From Agelaius tricolor (Eukaryota; Chordata; Aves; Passeriformes; Icteridae): 64,000 bases of DNA. The stretch is from contig JALJCS010000054.1 in the NCBI GenBank assembly GCA_023055355.1, positions 868,001-932,000 of the forward strand. The letters are read 5' to 3'. The translations under genes were made by a program, and so were the position numbers. The first letter of the stretch is position 1. Each line of letters starts with the position of its first letter. Shown in pieces: positions 53,601 to 62,300 of this stretch. A model generated the notes under the pieces. It was not told the DNA's origin. It searched no databases and saw only the letters and a program-made list of their open reading frames with translations.

Positions 53601-56600
53601 GAAGGGGCGGGGTCTCCCTGCCACCATCCCATCCCTTCCGTCTCTCCGCCCGCCCCGATTCCCATAATTTTGATCAAAGTTTCCTTTTCCCCGGTAAAAC
53701 GCAGCCCTGTGTCCCCGCGGGTGGGTGTGGCGGGGGTCACTCAGGACGGCCACCCTGTCGCTGTCGCCCCCCCCCCCGCAGGTGACAGATACATCGTGGC
53801 CGATTGTGGCGGGGGGACGGTGGATCTGACCGTGCACCAGATCGAGAAGCCGCAGGGGACGCTGAAGGAGCTCTACAAAGCCTCGGGTGGGATGAGGATC
53901 CTTATTCAGAATTTTTAACCCCGTTCCGGGATCCTCCCGGGACCCCAAACCCCGGTTCTGACCCCAAACCTGGGTTGGGACCCCAAACTCGGGCTGGGAC
54001 CCCAAACCCAGGCTGGGATCCCAAACCAGGGCTGTGACCCCAAATCCGGGCTGGGACCCCAAATCCAGGCTGGGATCCCAAACCAGGGCTGTGACCCCAA
54101 ATCCGGGCTGGGACCCCAAACCCGGGCTGGGACCCCAAACCCAGGCTGGGATCCCAAACCCCAGGAAAGGGCCGTGGGTGGGGCTGTGGCGCCACCTGGT
54201 GGCGACAGGGGGAAGTGCAGGGGGACCCGGGTTGGGGACAGAGGGAAGGGGACACGGACTGGGGGGACAAGGAGGGACAGGGGTGGGTTAGGGGGACAAG
54301 GTGGGGAAGGGAGGATAGGGAGGATGGGATGGGTGAGGGGGGACAGAGGGACAAGGGGCTGGGGTAGAGGGGACAGGGGTATGTGGGGGACATGGGGACA
54401 TGGATGCCACAAGGATATCGGGATGGGGCTGGTGGGGACATGGTGGTAGGGGTGCCACGGGGATGTGAGGGGACCTCGGGATATGGGGAAATGGGACATG
54501 GAGATGTCAGTGACACGGGGACATGGGGATGGGGGACATGGGGGACGTGGGGGAGACAAGGACGTGGGGACATGGGGGATATGGGGGACGTGGTGATGGG
54601 GGACATGAGGACATCAGGATGACATGGGGACATGGGGATGGGGGACATGGGGATGTGGGTGCCACAGGTACAGGGGGATGGTGGACATGGGGACCACAGG
54701 GACATGGAGATGGGGGACATGGGGGAGACAAGGACATGGGGATGAAGGACATGGGTACATGGGGACATGGGAGATGCGGGGATATGGTGTTGGGGGGGAC
54801 ATGGGGACATGTGGGATATGGAGCACATGGGGACATGGAAGATATGGGGGACATGGTGATGGGGGATATAGGAGACACAGGGACATGGGGATGGGGGACA
54901 TGGGGATGTGGGTACCACAGGGACATGGGGACGGCAGACATGGGTGCCACAGGGACATGGTGATGGGGACACGGGGACATGGGAATGTAGGGGACATAGG
55001 GACATGGAGATGTGGGAGAATGCAGTGATGGGGGACACGGCTGCCATGGGGACACAGCAACCACGGGGCCACCTCCTGACCCCACCCCTGTCCCTCAGGA
55101 GGTCCCTATGGGGCCGTGGGCGTGGACCTGGCCTTTGAGAAGCTTCTGTGCCACATCTTCGGGGACGATTTCATCGCCACCTTCAAGGCCAAGCGTCCGG
55201 CGGCCTGGGTGGACCTGACCATTGCCTTCGAGGCGCGGAAGCGCGCGGCCGCCCCGAGCCGCTCCAGCCCCCTCAACATCTCCCTGCCCTTCTCCTTCAT
55301 CGACTTCTACCGCAAACACCGCGGCCACAACGTGGAGACCGCGCTCCGCAAGAGCAAGTGAGGGGTGGCGCGGGTTGGGGACACCTCGGGAGCCTGGGGA
55401 CACGGTGGGAGTGACACTGGGGAGGGTGAGGGCAAGAGAGGGGGGAAAGGCGGGATAGGGTGGGAGGGAAGAGGACAGGGAAGGACCAGGCGGGAGTGCC
55501 TGGTCACCCCCGGGTCCCCTGTGTGTCCCCAGCGTCAACCTGGTGAAGTGGTCGTCCCAAGGGATGCTGCGGATGTCCCCCGAGGCCATGAATGAGCTGT
55601 TCCAGCCAACCATCACCCACATCATCCAGCACATCGGTGGGGCCTGGGGACACGCCCATCCCTGGGGAACCCCTGTCCCTGTGCCACCCCCTGTCCCTGG
55701 GGTCACTCCCCATCCCAGCCCTGTTACTGGGAACCCCCCGTTCCTGGGATCATTCCCATCCCATTCCTGGGAGCCCCTTCATCCCTGGAATCATTCCTGT
55801 CCCTGGGACCATCCCTGTCCCTATGAGTCCCCCATCCTTGGGACCCATCCCATGCCTGAGACATCCCCCCCATCCCTGGGACAATCCTACACCCTGGGAT
55901 CCCCTTTGTCCCTGGGACCCTGCTCCTGTCCCTGGGACACCCCCCCCCTTCATCCCTGGCACCTTCCTTATCCCTGGGACCACCCCTGTCCCTGGAACCC
56001 ACCCCATCCCTGGAACCCACCTTGTCCCTGGGATCCCCCATTCCTGGAACCCACCTCTGGGTCACTGGAATCCCCCACTGTCCCTGGAAACCTTTTATCC
56101 TTGGAACCCCCATTTTCCCTGGAAACCTTTCCCTGTCCCTGGAACTCTCCTTGTCCCTGGGACCACCCCCGTCCCTGGGACCCACTCCATCCCTGGAACC
56201 GACTTTGTCCCTGGGATCCCCCCATTCCTGGAGCCCTCCTTGTCACTGGAATCCCCCACTGTCCCTGGAAATCTTTTATCCCTGGAACCCCCGTTGTCCC
56301 TGGAAACCTTTTATCCCCAAAACTCTTCCTGTCCCTGGAACCCCCATTGTCCCTGGAACCCTCCCTGTCCCTCAGTCCCATTCCATCCCTGGAACTTCCC
56401 CCATTCCTGGACTCCCCTCATCCCTGTCCCCCCCCAATCACCCCCACCCCTTCCCCACACCCCTTCCCCACCATCCCAACCCCAAACCTCCCCTTTTATC
56501 CCCTGCTCCAGACGCCCTCCTGAAGAAACCCGAGGTCCACGGCATCAAATTCCTGTTCCTGGTGGGCGGCTTTGCCGAGTCGGCCATGCTGCAGCGGGCG

Positions 56601-57152
56601 GTGCAGGCCGCCTTCGGCCACTGCTGCCGGGTCATCGTCCCGCAGGACGTGGGGCTGACCATCCTCAAGGGGGCCGTGCTCTTTGGCCTGGACCCCGGCG
56701 TGGTGAGGGTGCGCCGCTCCCCGCTCACCTACGGCGTGGGCGTCCTCAACAAGTTCGTGGAGGGCAAACACCCGCGGGAGAAGCTGCTGGTCAAGGAGGG
56801 CAAGAACTGGTGCACCGACATCTTCGAGAAGTTCGTCACCGTGGACCAGTCGGTGGCGCTGGGAGAGGTGGTCCAGCGCAGTTACTGCCCGGCCCGGCCC
56901 GGCCAGCGCCGGACCATCATCAACATCTACTGCTGCGACAGCGATGACGTGGTGTACATCACTGACCCCGGCGTCAGGAAGTGCGGCACCATCAGCCTGG
57001 AGCTGGGGGACGCGGGGGACGCGGGCGCGGCGCGGGGCCGGCGCGAGATCCGCACCAGCATGCAGTTCGGGGACACCGAGATCAAGGTGACGGCGCTGGA
57101 CACGCGCACGGCGCGCAGCGTGAGGGCCACCATCGACTTCCTGTCCAACTGA
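41561..57152 (+). CDS. HSPA12B: Heat shock protein family A member 12B (HSPA12B), gene-level entry
   Basis: Twelve coding exons: 41561-41603, 44702-44802, 47464-47588, 48687-48873, 49162-49266, 49554-49670, 51128-51299, 53371-53457, 53782-53886, 55099-55357, 55533-55636, 56512-57152. They give 2046 nt, 681 residues plus TGA, close to human HSPA12B (686). HSPA12B is an atypical cytosolic Hsp70 ATPase, in mammals enriched in endothelium. It keeps the ATPase-fold motifs but lacks the classical substrate-binding domain. Seen here are the phosphate-1 motif [10 protein letters not shown] (about 65-74), the phosphate-2 motif [12 protein letters not shown] (about 318-329) and the adenosine motif [10 protein letters not shown] (about 483-492). 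All splice phases agree. Upstream noncoding exon(s) are not identified. Introns are packed with minisatellites. Confidence 0.97.
41745..42535. repeat. 20 bp minisatellite in HSPA12B intron 1 (CCATCCCAAACCTGATCCCA)
   Basis: About 39 very regular copies beginning about 140 bp after the exon 1 donor. The unit is not a multiple of three. Confidence 0.96.
42598..43045. other. Unique segment of HSPA12B intron 1
   Basis: Includes the AT-rich motif GGATCAAATATTTATGGGAC and a CpG patch at 42610-42680. Possible regulatory sequence, unproven. Confidence 0.3.
43050..43490. repeat. 31-32 bp minisatellite (CCCAAATCTCTCCAACCACG)
   Basis: About 14 near-identical copies of GTTCCCAAATCTCTCCAACC ACGGAACCTCT with three alternating end variants. 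No unique spacers, so not a CRISPR-like array. Confidence 0.96.
43491..44185. promoter_or_regulatory. Unique HSPA12B intron 1 block with homeodomain-like AT motifs
   Basis: Around 43742-43775, GTGATTAATTAATGCCGG and GCTGCTAATTGGAGCC stand out against GC-rich surroundings, resembling an enhancer core. The flanks are unique. Function is inference. Confidence 0.25.
44190..44335 (+). mobile_element. CR1 LINE 3' end
   Basis: GGATCCGCCTGGGATAATGG, AAGGTGTCCCTGCCCGTGG and a terminal CCCACAATTCCATGATTTTA, the CR1 3' end with its short terminal repeat. Diagnostic of a sauropsid genome. Confidence 0.85.
44390..44670. repeat. About 80 bp tandem repeat (GTCCTGGGTGGTCTCTCCTT)
   Basis: Three full copies and one shortened copy (with GGGAAGGCCTGGGATCCCTT), ending just before HSPA12B exon 2. 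Confidence 0.92.
44702..44802 (+). CDS. HSPA12B: HSPA12B coding exon 2
   Basis: Encodes the Ser/Pro-rich N-terminal linker [18 protein letters not shown] ending [12 protein letters not shown], as in the mammalian protein. Donor CCG|GTGAGT lies about 10 bp before a long 22-bp minisatellite. Confidence 0.93.
44812..45675. repeat. 22 bp minisatellite in HSPA12B intron 2 (CCCAGTAAGGCCATTATGGG)
   Basis: About 38 copies starting about 10 bp after the exon 2 donor. Each unit carries CCAGTAAGG, which resembles a 5' splice site lacking one G. Confidence 0.95.
45676..46204. other. Unique segment of HSPA12B intron 2
   Basis: Non-repetitive. Contains CACTTATCAAATC (GATA-like) near 46030. No exon. Confidence 0.35.
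46205..46645. repeat. About 60 bp minisatellite (CTTGGGGACACCTGGGATGA)
   Basis: Six or seven copies with TGTCCCTTGGTGTGA and GGTCACAGGGAAGGGTTT. Confidence 0.9.
46810..47463. repeat. Three-copy 210-220 bp intron duplication ending at the exon 3 acceptor
   Basis: Copies anchored by TGGGAGACGCTTTTCCCAA at 46821, 47041 and 47249. Each ends in a pyrimidine tract (TTCCTTGCCTTCC). Only the last is completed by the AG used by HSPA12B exon 3. Confidence 0.93.
47464..47588 (+). CDS. HSPA12B: HSPA12B coding exon 3 (phosphate-1 motif)
   Basis: Encodes [20 protein letters not shown], the first nucleotide-binding loop of the actin/Hsp70 ATPase fold, then [10 protein letters not shown]. Acceptor CCTTCCAG is the last unit of a three-copy intron duplication. 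Confidence 0.96.
47771..48500 (+). repeat. Long duplicated segment, copy B (partner 22530-23255)
   Basis: Same orientation as copy A and nearly identical. The 3' part (about 48390-48575) is a CR1-like 3' end continuing to AAGGTCCCTCCCAACCCAA. Confidence 0.9.
48687..48873 (+). CDS. HSPA12B: HSPA12B coding exon 4
   Basis: Encodes [18 protein letters not shown] through [12 protein letters not shown] to [12 protein letters not shown]. It is 187 nt, with acceptor TTTGCAG and donor AGC|GTGAGT. Confidence 0.96.
49162..49266 (+). CDS. HSPA12B: HSPA12B coding exon 5
   Basis: Encodes [17 protein letters not shown] and [17 protein letters not shown], 35 codons in phase 0-0, with acceptor CCTGGCAG and donor CAG|GTGGGG. 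Confidence 0.96.
49365..49505 (+). mobile_element. CR1 LINE 3' fragment in HSPA12B intron 5
   Basis: CAGATTGGCTGTGGCTGCCC, GGTGTCCCTGGGTGGGACTG and TAAGGTCCCTCCCCACCC. Confidence 0.8.
49554..49670 (+). CDS. HSPA12B: HSPA12B coding exon 6
   Basis: Encodes [17 protein letters not shown] and [20 protein letters not shown], 39 codons in phase 0-0. The VPAIW...AKQFMREAA segment is the conserved Hsp70-like ATPase lobe sequence of the HSPA12 pair. Confidence 0.96.
49795..49990 (+). mobile_element. CR1 LINE 3' fragment in HSPA12B intron 6
   Basis: GGGACAGTGGGAGGTGTCCC, TGCCCATGACCAGGGGTG and TTTAAGGTCCTTCCAACCC. Confidence 0.82.
50000..50975. repeat. Degenerate (GGTT)n / GGTTGGTTGGGTGGTTGG array in HSPA12B intron 6
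   Basis: Nearly 1 kb of TGGTTGGTTGGGTGG-type sequence on the plus strand, G/T-rich with many closely spaced GG pairs. Confidence 0.95.
51128..51299 (+). CDS. HSPA12B: HSPA12B coding exon 7
   Basis: Encodes [20 protein letters not shown], then [14 protein letters not shown] and [17 protein letters not shown] is a conserved HSPA12 signature. The donor G|GTGAGC directly abuts a 35-bp minisatellite. Confidence 0.96.
51310..52015. repeat. About 35 bp minisatellite in HSPA12B intron 7
   Basis: About 20 copies of GGCTGGAGGAGCAGGGAATG then GGGTCGGGATAGG, beginning about 10 bp after the exon 7 donor. Confidence 0.95.
52085..52500. repeat. About 15-17 bp minisatellite (CCCCATTCCCAGAGAC)
   Basis: About 25 degenerate copies in intron 7, pyrimidine-biased. 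Confidence 0.88.
53085..53335. repeat. 21 bp minisatellite (GGATCCCATGGAAATGGGGG)
   Basis: About 12 copies, ending about 35 bp before the exon 8 acceptor. Confidence 0.93.
53371..53457 (+). CDS. HSPA12B: HSPA12B coding exon 8
   Basis: Encodes [18 protein letters not shown] and [10 protein letters not shown]. It is 87 nt, with acceptor CCCCCAG and donor G|GTACGA. Confidence 0.95.
53782..53886 (+). CDS. HSPA12B: HSPA12B coding exon 9 (phosphate-2 motif)
   Basis: Encodes [20 protein letters not shown], the second phosphate-binding loop, then [10 protein letters not shown]. It is 105 nt, with a long C tract in the acceptor and donor G|GTGGGA. Confidence 0.96.
53935..54165. repeat. About 20 bp minisatellite (GCTGGGACCCCAAACCCGG)
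   Basis: About 11 copies starting about 50 bp after the exon 9 donor. Confidence 0.92.
54385..55035. repeat. G/A-rich minisatellite (GGGGACATGGGGATGGGGGA)
   Basis: 650 bp of GGGGACATGG-type units in HSPA12B intron 9. High G-quadruplex potential on the coding strand. Confidence 0.92.
55099..55357 (+). CDS. HSPA12B: HSPA12B coding exon 10
   Basis: Encodes [36 protein letters not shown] and [19 protein letters not shown]. It is 259 nt, with donor AA|GTGAGG. The next exon completes Asn. Confidence 0.96.
55533..55636 (+). CDS. HSPA12B: HSPA12B coding exon 11
   Basis: Encodes [20 protein letters not shown] and [14 protein letters not shown]. It is 104 nt, with acceptor CCCCAG and donor G|GTGGGG. 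Confidence 0.96.
55645..56450. repeat. About 17 bp minisatellite in HSPA12B intron 11 (CATCCCTGGGACCCCC)
   Basis: About 45 degenerate copies of CCTGTCCCTGGAACCCC, filling intron 11 up to about 60 bp before the last exon. Confidence 0.92.
56512..57152 (+). CDS. HSPA12B: HSPA12B last coding exon
   Basis: Encodes residues 469-681, including [15 protein letters not shown] (adenosine motif), [31 protein letters not shown] and the end [14 protein letters not shown]...ATIDFLSN, then TGA. The final 28 bases (from 57126) are also the first unit of the downstream minisatellite. Confidence 0.97.
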
Positions 57153-58500
57153 GGGGCCCTGGGATGTGCCACCATTGACTTTGTGTCCAACTGAGGGGAC
57201 CCTGGGATGTGCCACCATCGACTTCCTGTCCAACTGAGAGGACCCTGGGATGTGCCACCATCGACTTCCTGTCCAACTGGGACTACCCAGGATGTGCCAC
57301 CAACAATTTCCTGTCCAACTGGGACTACCCAGGATGTGCCGCCATCGACTTCCTGTCCAATTGAGGGGACCCTGGGATGTGCCACCATTGTCTTCCTGTG
57401 CAACTGAGACTACCCAGGATGTGCCACCATTGACTTCCCATCCAGTTGAGGGGCCGCTGTGACGTGCCACCATCAACTTCCTGTCCAACTGAGAGGACCC
57501 TGGGATGTGCCACCATTGACTTCTTGTTCAACTGGGACTACCCAGGACATGCCAGCATTGACTTCCTGTCCAACTGAGACCTTTCTGGAGACTCCACCAC
57601 TGAATTCATCTCCAACTGAGACCCCCTGTCATTATGAGGACGCCCCCAGGACCCGCCACCATCAGCTTCCTGTCCAACTGAGGGGCCCTGGCGTTGTGGG
57701 GACACCCCTGGAATCTGCCACCATTTACTTCCTGTCCAAATGAGACCCTCCTGGAGGTGCCACCATTGACTTCCTGTCCAAATGAGACCTCTCTGGGGAT
57801 GCCACCATTGACTTCCTGTCCAACTGACATTGGGACCACCACTGTGGGGACCACTGGGAGATGCCACCACTGACTTCATCTTCAACTGAGGCCGTCCTGG
57901 GATCTGCCACCACTGAATCCTGTCCAACTGAGAGTCCCTGTCATTGTGAGGACACCCCAGGAGCTCCTACCCTCAACTTCCTGTCCAACTGAGGGGCCTT
58001 GGGAGATGCCATCATCAACTTCATCTCCAGCTGAGACCCCGCTGACATCATGGGGACCTCTGGAACCTGCCACCATGGACATCTTGTCCAACTGAGACCT
58101 TCCTGGAGATGCCACCATGGACACCTTGTCCAACTGAGACCTTCTTGGAGATGCCACCATGGACACCTTGTCCAACTGAGACCTTCCTGGAGATGCCACC
58201 ATGGGCATCTTGTCCAACTGAGACCTTCCTGGAGATGCCACCATGGACTTCCTGTCCAACTGAGACCTTCCTGGAGATGCCACCATGGACTTCCTGTCCA
58301 ACTGAGACCTTCCTGGAGATGCCACCATGGACTTCCTGTCCAACTGAGACCTTCTTGGAGATGCCACCATGGACATCTTATCCAACTGAGACCTTCCTGG
58401 AGATGCCACCACCGATTTCCACCCCAGCTGAGACCTCCTGTCACTGTGGGGACCATGCCAGGATGTGGCACCATCGATTCCCTCCCAGACTGAGACCCTC
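57126..58500. repeat. 42-43 bp minisatellite derived from the HSPA12B stop region
   Basis: Unit like GCCACCATCGACTTCCTGTC followed by CAACTGAGGGGACCC and TGGGATGT. The first unit is the last coding segment (ATIDFLSN, stop). About 30 copies follow downstream. Early copies start at 57126, 57168, 57211, 57254 and 57296. Later copies (58050-58420) form a homogeneous subfamily with ACCATGGACACCTTGTCC. Confidence 0.96.
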
Positions 58501-59223
58501 CATTATCCTGGGGACCCCAATCCCTGTCTCCCACCCTCTCCCAGCCCCCTTTAACTGGAATTGGCCTCATGACCCCTCCTTATCCCCCATCCAGGACTGT
58601 TTGGGATTGTCCACCCGGGGGTGTCCCCTATCCCCTCTGGGCAGGGTCATGGAGGGGATTTGGGCTCCCAGCCCATTCCCAGTGGGATTTTCCTCCTTCC
58701 CAAGGTGGGATTTTGTACTTTAACCCCTCCCCCAGGCATGTAAAATATCTTTATATTTATATACATATATATATATATATATATTTGTAGGCACATAAAA
58801 CCTCCTGAAACTTCTCCTGGTCCTTGTACCATGAGGGAAAAAAATGGGAAAAGAAAGAAAAAACCCAGGAAAATAATAGGAGAAAAACAGAAAAAAAAAA
58901 AAAAAACAAACCCATAAAAGAGGCGCTGGCAGCAACACAAGGACATGGACGGCAGGGGGACACGGCCCCAACCCCAAAGCCACTGGGGATCCCCCGCTCC
59001 CGCCCCACATTCCACAGGCAAAATTCCTCCCCCACCCCAGAAAAGAGGGAAAAATTCCCACCCCAAGAGGCACAATTCCCCCAAAAACCCCCCGGGGCTG
59101 CGGGGTGAGGGCAAAGCAGCGGCAGCAGCAGCGACGAGCGGGGTCCCGTCCCCCCTCCCCGCCCGCTTTGGGGACCGTGCTGTGCTTTGGGGACTTTGGG
59201 GTCCCCCGGGGTGGGGTTTGGGG
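58501..59223. other. Intergenic tail-to-tail region of HSPA12B and C20orf27
   Basis: Contains an AT-rich patch with (TA)n at about 58757-58790 and an A-rich run near 58888. Probable 3'UTR ends of both genes lie here, but no unambiguous AATAAA for either was assigned. Confidence 0.45.
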
Positions 59224-59324
59224 TCAGTCGAAGCCGTGCCACTCGCTCTGCTCCGAGTCGTATTCCAGCTCGGCTCCCATGCAGCGCACCCCGTCCAGGA
59301 GCATCGGCGTCCCGTGGTGACGGT
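59224..59324 (-). CDS. C20orf27: C20orf27 last coding exon
   Basis: Encodes (D)RHHGTPMLLDGVRCMGAELE and YDSEQSEWHGFD, followed by TGA at 59226-59224. It closely matches the human C-terminus. Confidence 0.96.
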
Positions 59325-62300
59325 CTGGGGACAGCAGGGGACACGGCTCAGGGACATCTCTTTTTGTGGGGGGGGGAATGGGGGGTGGGAACGCCCCTTT
59401 TGAAGGGGTTTGTGGGGGTTTTAGGCTCCCAGTGTTGGGGCCGGGTGGGTGAGGGATGTGTTGTCCCTTGTGTCACCGCTGTGGTCACTGCCCCCAAGGG
59501 TGTTGACAGCCTCAGGGGGCTGGGGGTGGCTGGGGTATGGGGTGGGGGACATGGGGAGCAAGGGGGTGTTGGGGTTTATAGGGACGGTCCCAGGGACAGG
59601 GGACATCCCAGGGACAGTGTGGGGGTCCCAGGGACAGGGGCCCTGGGGACATTGGGGTCACCCCCCACCCCCTCCCTTCACCCCTTCTCAGGGCTCCCCT
59701 CAACCCCCGGGCTGGGGAGTTTTTGGGATGAAATCACCCATTTTGGGCAATTCCTCGACAGTGCCACACCTGAACTGGGACAACTGGGAAGAGTGGCTGG
59801 GCCTGGTGGAGGGGGGAAAATGGGACAGGGAGGGACCCCAGAGCCCCCCCAGAGCCCCTTACCCATGACCCGGGCCTGGACGGTGACCTTGACGTGGCTG
59901 GGGCTGTGTCCGGCCAGGAGCAGCTCCTCCTTCAGCACGCCCTCCTTGTGCGCCATGTACTCGCAGCGCACGCTGTGCCCTGCCACGGGGACATGGAGGG
60001 GCTGCCTGTGCCAGCCTCTGCCCTCCTCACCCTGCCTGTGCCCCCCTGAAGCTTCCCTGAACCCCTCCTGTCCTGCCCGTGCCCTCCTCACCCTACCTGA
60101 GCCTTCCTCACCCCACCTGAGCCTTCCTCACCCTGTCTGTGTCCTTGTCACCCTGCCTCTGCCTGACTGTGCCCTTCCCACTCTGCCTGTACCCTCCTCA
60201 CCCTACCTGAGCCTTCCTCACCCTGTCTGTGCCTTCCCTGCCCTGCCCGTGCCCTCCTCACCCTGCCTGCACCTTCCTCACTCTGCCTCTGCCCTCCTCA
60301 CCCTGCCTGCACCCTTCTGAAGCTTCCCTGAACCCTTCCTGTACTGCCTGTACCCTCCTTACCCTGCCCGTGCCCTCCTCACCCTGCCTGCACCTTCCTC
60401 ACTCTGCCTGAGCCCTCCTCACCCTGCCTCACCCTGCCTGAGCCTTGTCTGTGCCTGCCTCTGCCCTCCTCACCCTGCCTGCACCCTTCTGAAGCTTCCC
60501 TGAACCCTTCCTGTACTGCCTGTACCCTCCTTACCCTGCCTGTGCCCTCCTTACCCTGCCTGTGCCCTCCTTACCCTGCCTGCCCTTTCCTGAAACTTCC
60601 CTGGCCTTCCCGAACCCTTCCTGTCCTACCTGTGTCTGCCTGCACCTTCCTGAACTTTCCCTGCCCTTCCTGAACCTTCCCTGCCTGTCCCTGTCCCCTT
60701 CCTGTCCTGCCTGTCCCCCCCGCCACTCACAAGTTCCCCAGGGCTCCTTTTGTCTGCTCTGGAGAGGCCCTGGCCCCAATCCCAGCTCCAATCCCGATCC
60801 CAGCTCCAATCCCAATCCCGGCTCCAATCCCGATCCCAGCTTCAATCCCAATCCCGGCTCCAGTCCCAATCCCAGTCCCAATCTTGGCCTCAATGCTGGT
60901 CCCATTCCCAGTCCTGGTCCTGGTCCCACTCCTGATTCCCACCTCAATCCTGGTCTGATCCTGGCTCCTGCCTCCAATCCCGGTCCTGATTCTGGCCTTG
61001 ATCCCAGTCCCAATCCCGGTCCTGATCCCGGCTTCTGGCTCCAATCCTGCTGCCAATCCTGGTCCTGATCCCAGTCCTGATCCCAGCCCCAGTCCCAGCT
61101 CTGATCCCAGTCCTGATTCCAGTCCCAATCCCAGCCCTGATCCCGGTCCTGATCCCGATCCCAATCCCAGCCCCGATCCCGGATCCCCATCCTGGTCCAC
61201 CCCCACCCCTGATCCCAATCCCGATCCCTGTTGGGAATCTCTAAACAAACCCTAAAGCGCTTTTTTGGGGTGGAGCCAGCGGTGGGTGGGAAAAGCCCCG
61301 TCCCTGTCCTGTCCCCACCCTGTCCCCACTGCAGGGAGGGGACACCAAAGCCCAGCCCTGTCCCCACTTGCAGGGAGGTGACACCGAGGGGACAGGGGTG
61401 TGGGAAACAGCATCCCTTGGCTGTGGGACAGCTGGCATAGGACCGAGATGGCCTTGGGGACCTGCGGTGTCCTCGGAACAGAGCCCGTGTCCCCAAGGAA
61501 CTGCCACCCAGCCCAGGGTGACACTCAGCTGTCCCCAGGCTCCGGGATCCCAGTTGTCCCCAGAGTGGAGGGTGGCACCTCTTGGAGCAATCCTTGTCCC
61601 TGTCCCTGTCCCCTGTCAGGGTCTGGAGCCCGCCCCCAGGAAAGGAAAATCCCAACAACAACAAAATAAGGGAATGTGGGGACATCCCTGAGGACAAGGA
61701 ATTGTCACCTCCTCCCCGAGACACTGAGGGGACAATTCCTGGGTGTGCCCCCTTTGGAAAAGGGCCGGGTACAGGATGGGGACAGTGGGGACAAGGAGGG
61801 GACACGGTACCTTCGGGCAGGGAGGTGACACTGACGATGCGCAGGTTGGGGTTGGGGACAGGGAGGGGACAGATGTCCTTGCCCAGGCTGGGCACGGGGG
61901 GCAGCACGAAGGTGATCTCGTACTTGTGCAGGATCTTCAGGAATCCCACCTGGGAAAAAAGCGGGATATGGGGGTGACACCACGGCCGGGGGTGTCACTG
62001 TCACCCCTCCCCTTGGGGGACAAGGGACACTGGAGAGTCCCCAGGAAGGCGGGGACAGCACCTGGAGAAGGGGGGATTTTATCCTAAACATTCCCGCTGT
62101 TAAATCCGGGATTTGTGCCCTAAAAAATTCAGGAAATAATAAGCAGGAGATAATTTAGGAAATAACAGGAATAATTGCAGAAATAAATCAAGACAAGGTA
62201 ACAAACAGGATGATTTTGCCCCAAAAAAACCGCAGTAAAAATATGGAATTTTGGGACAAAATTTTGGGAATAAGGACCCGTGGATGGCACAGGAGCAGGG

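Noticed and set aside
57150..58500. C-terminal extension of HSPA12B by readthrough of the repeat
   Set aside because: Units are mostly 42-43 bp with in-unit stops, so the frame is not maintained. Readthrough would end quickly.
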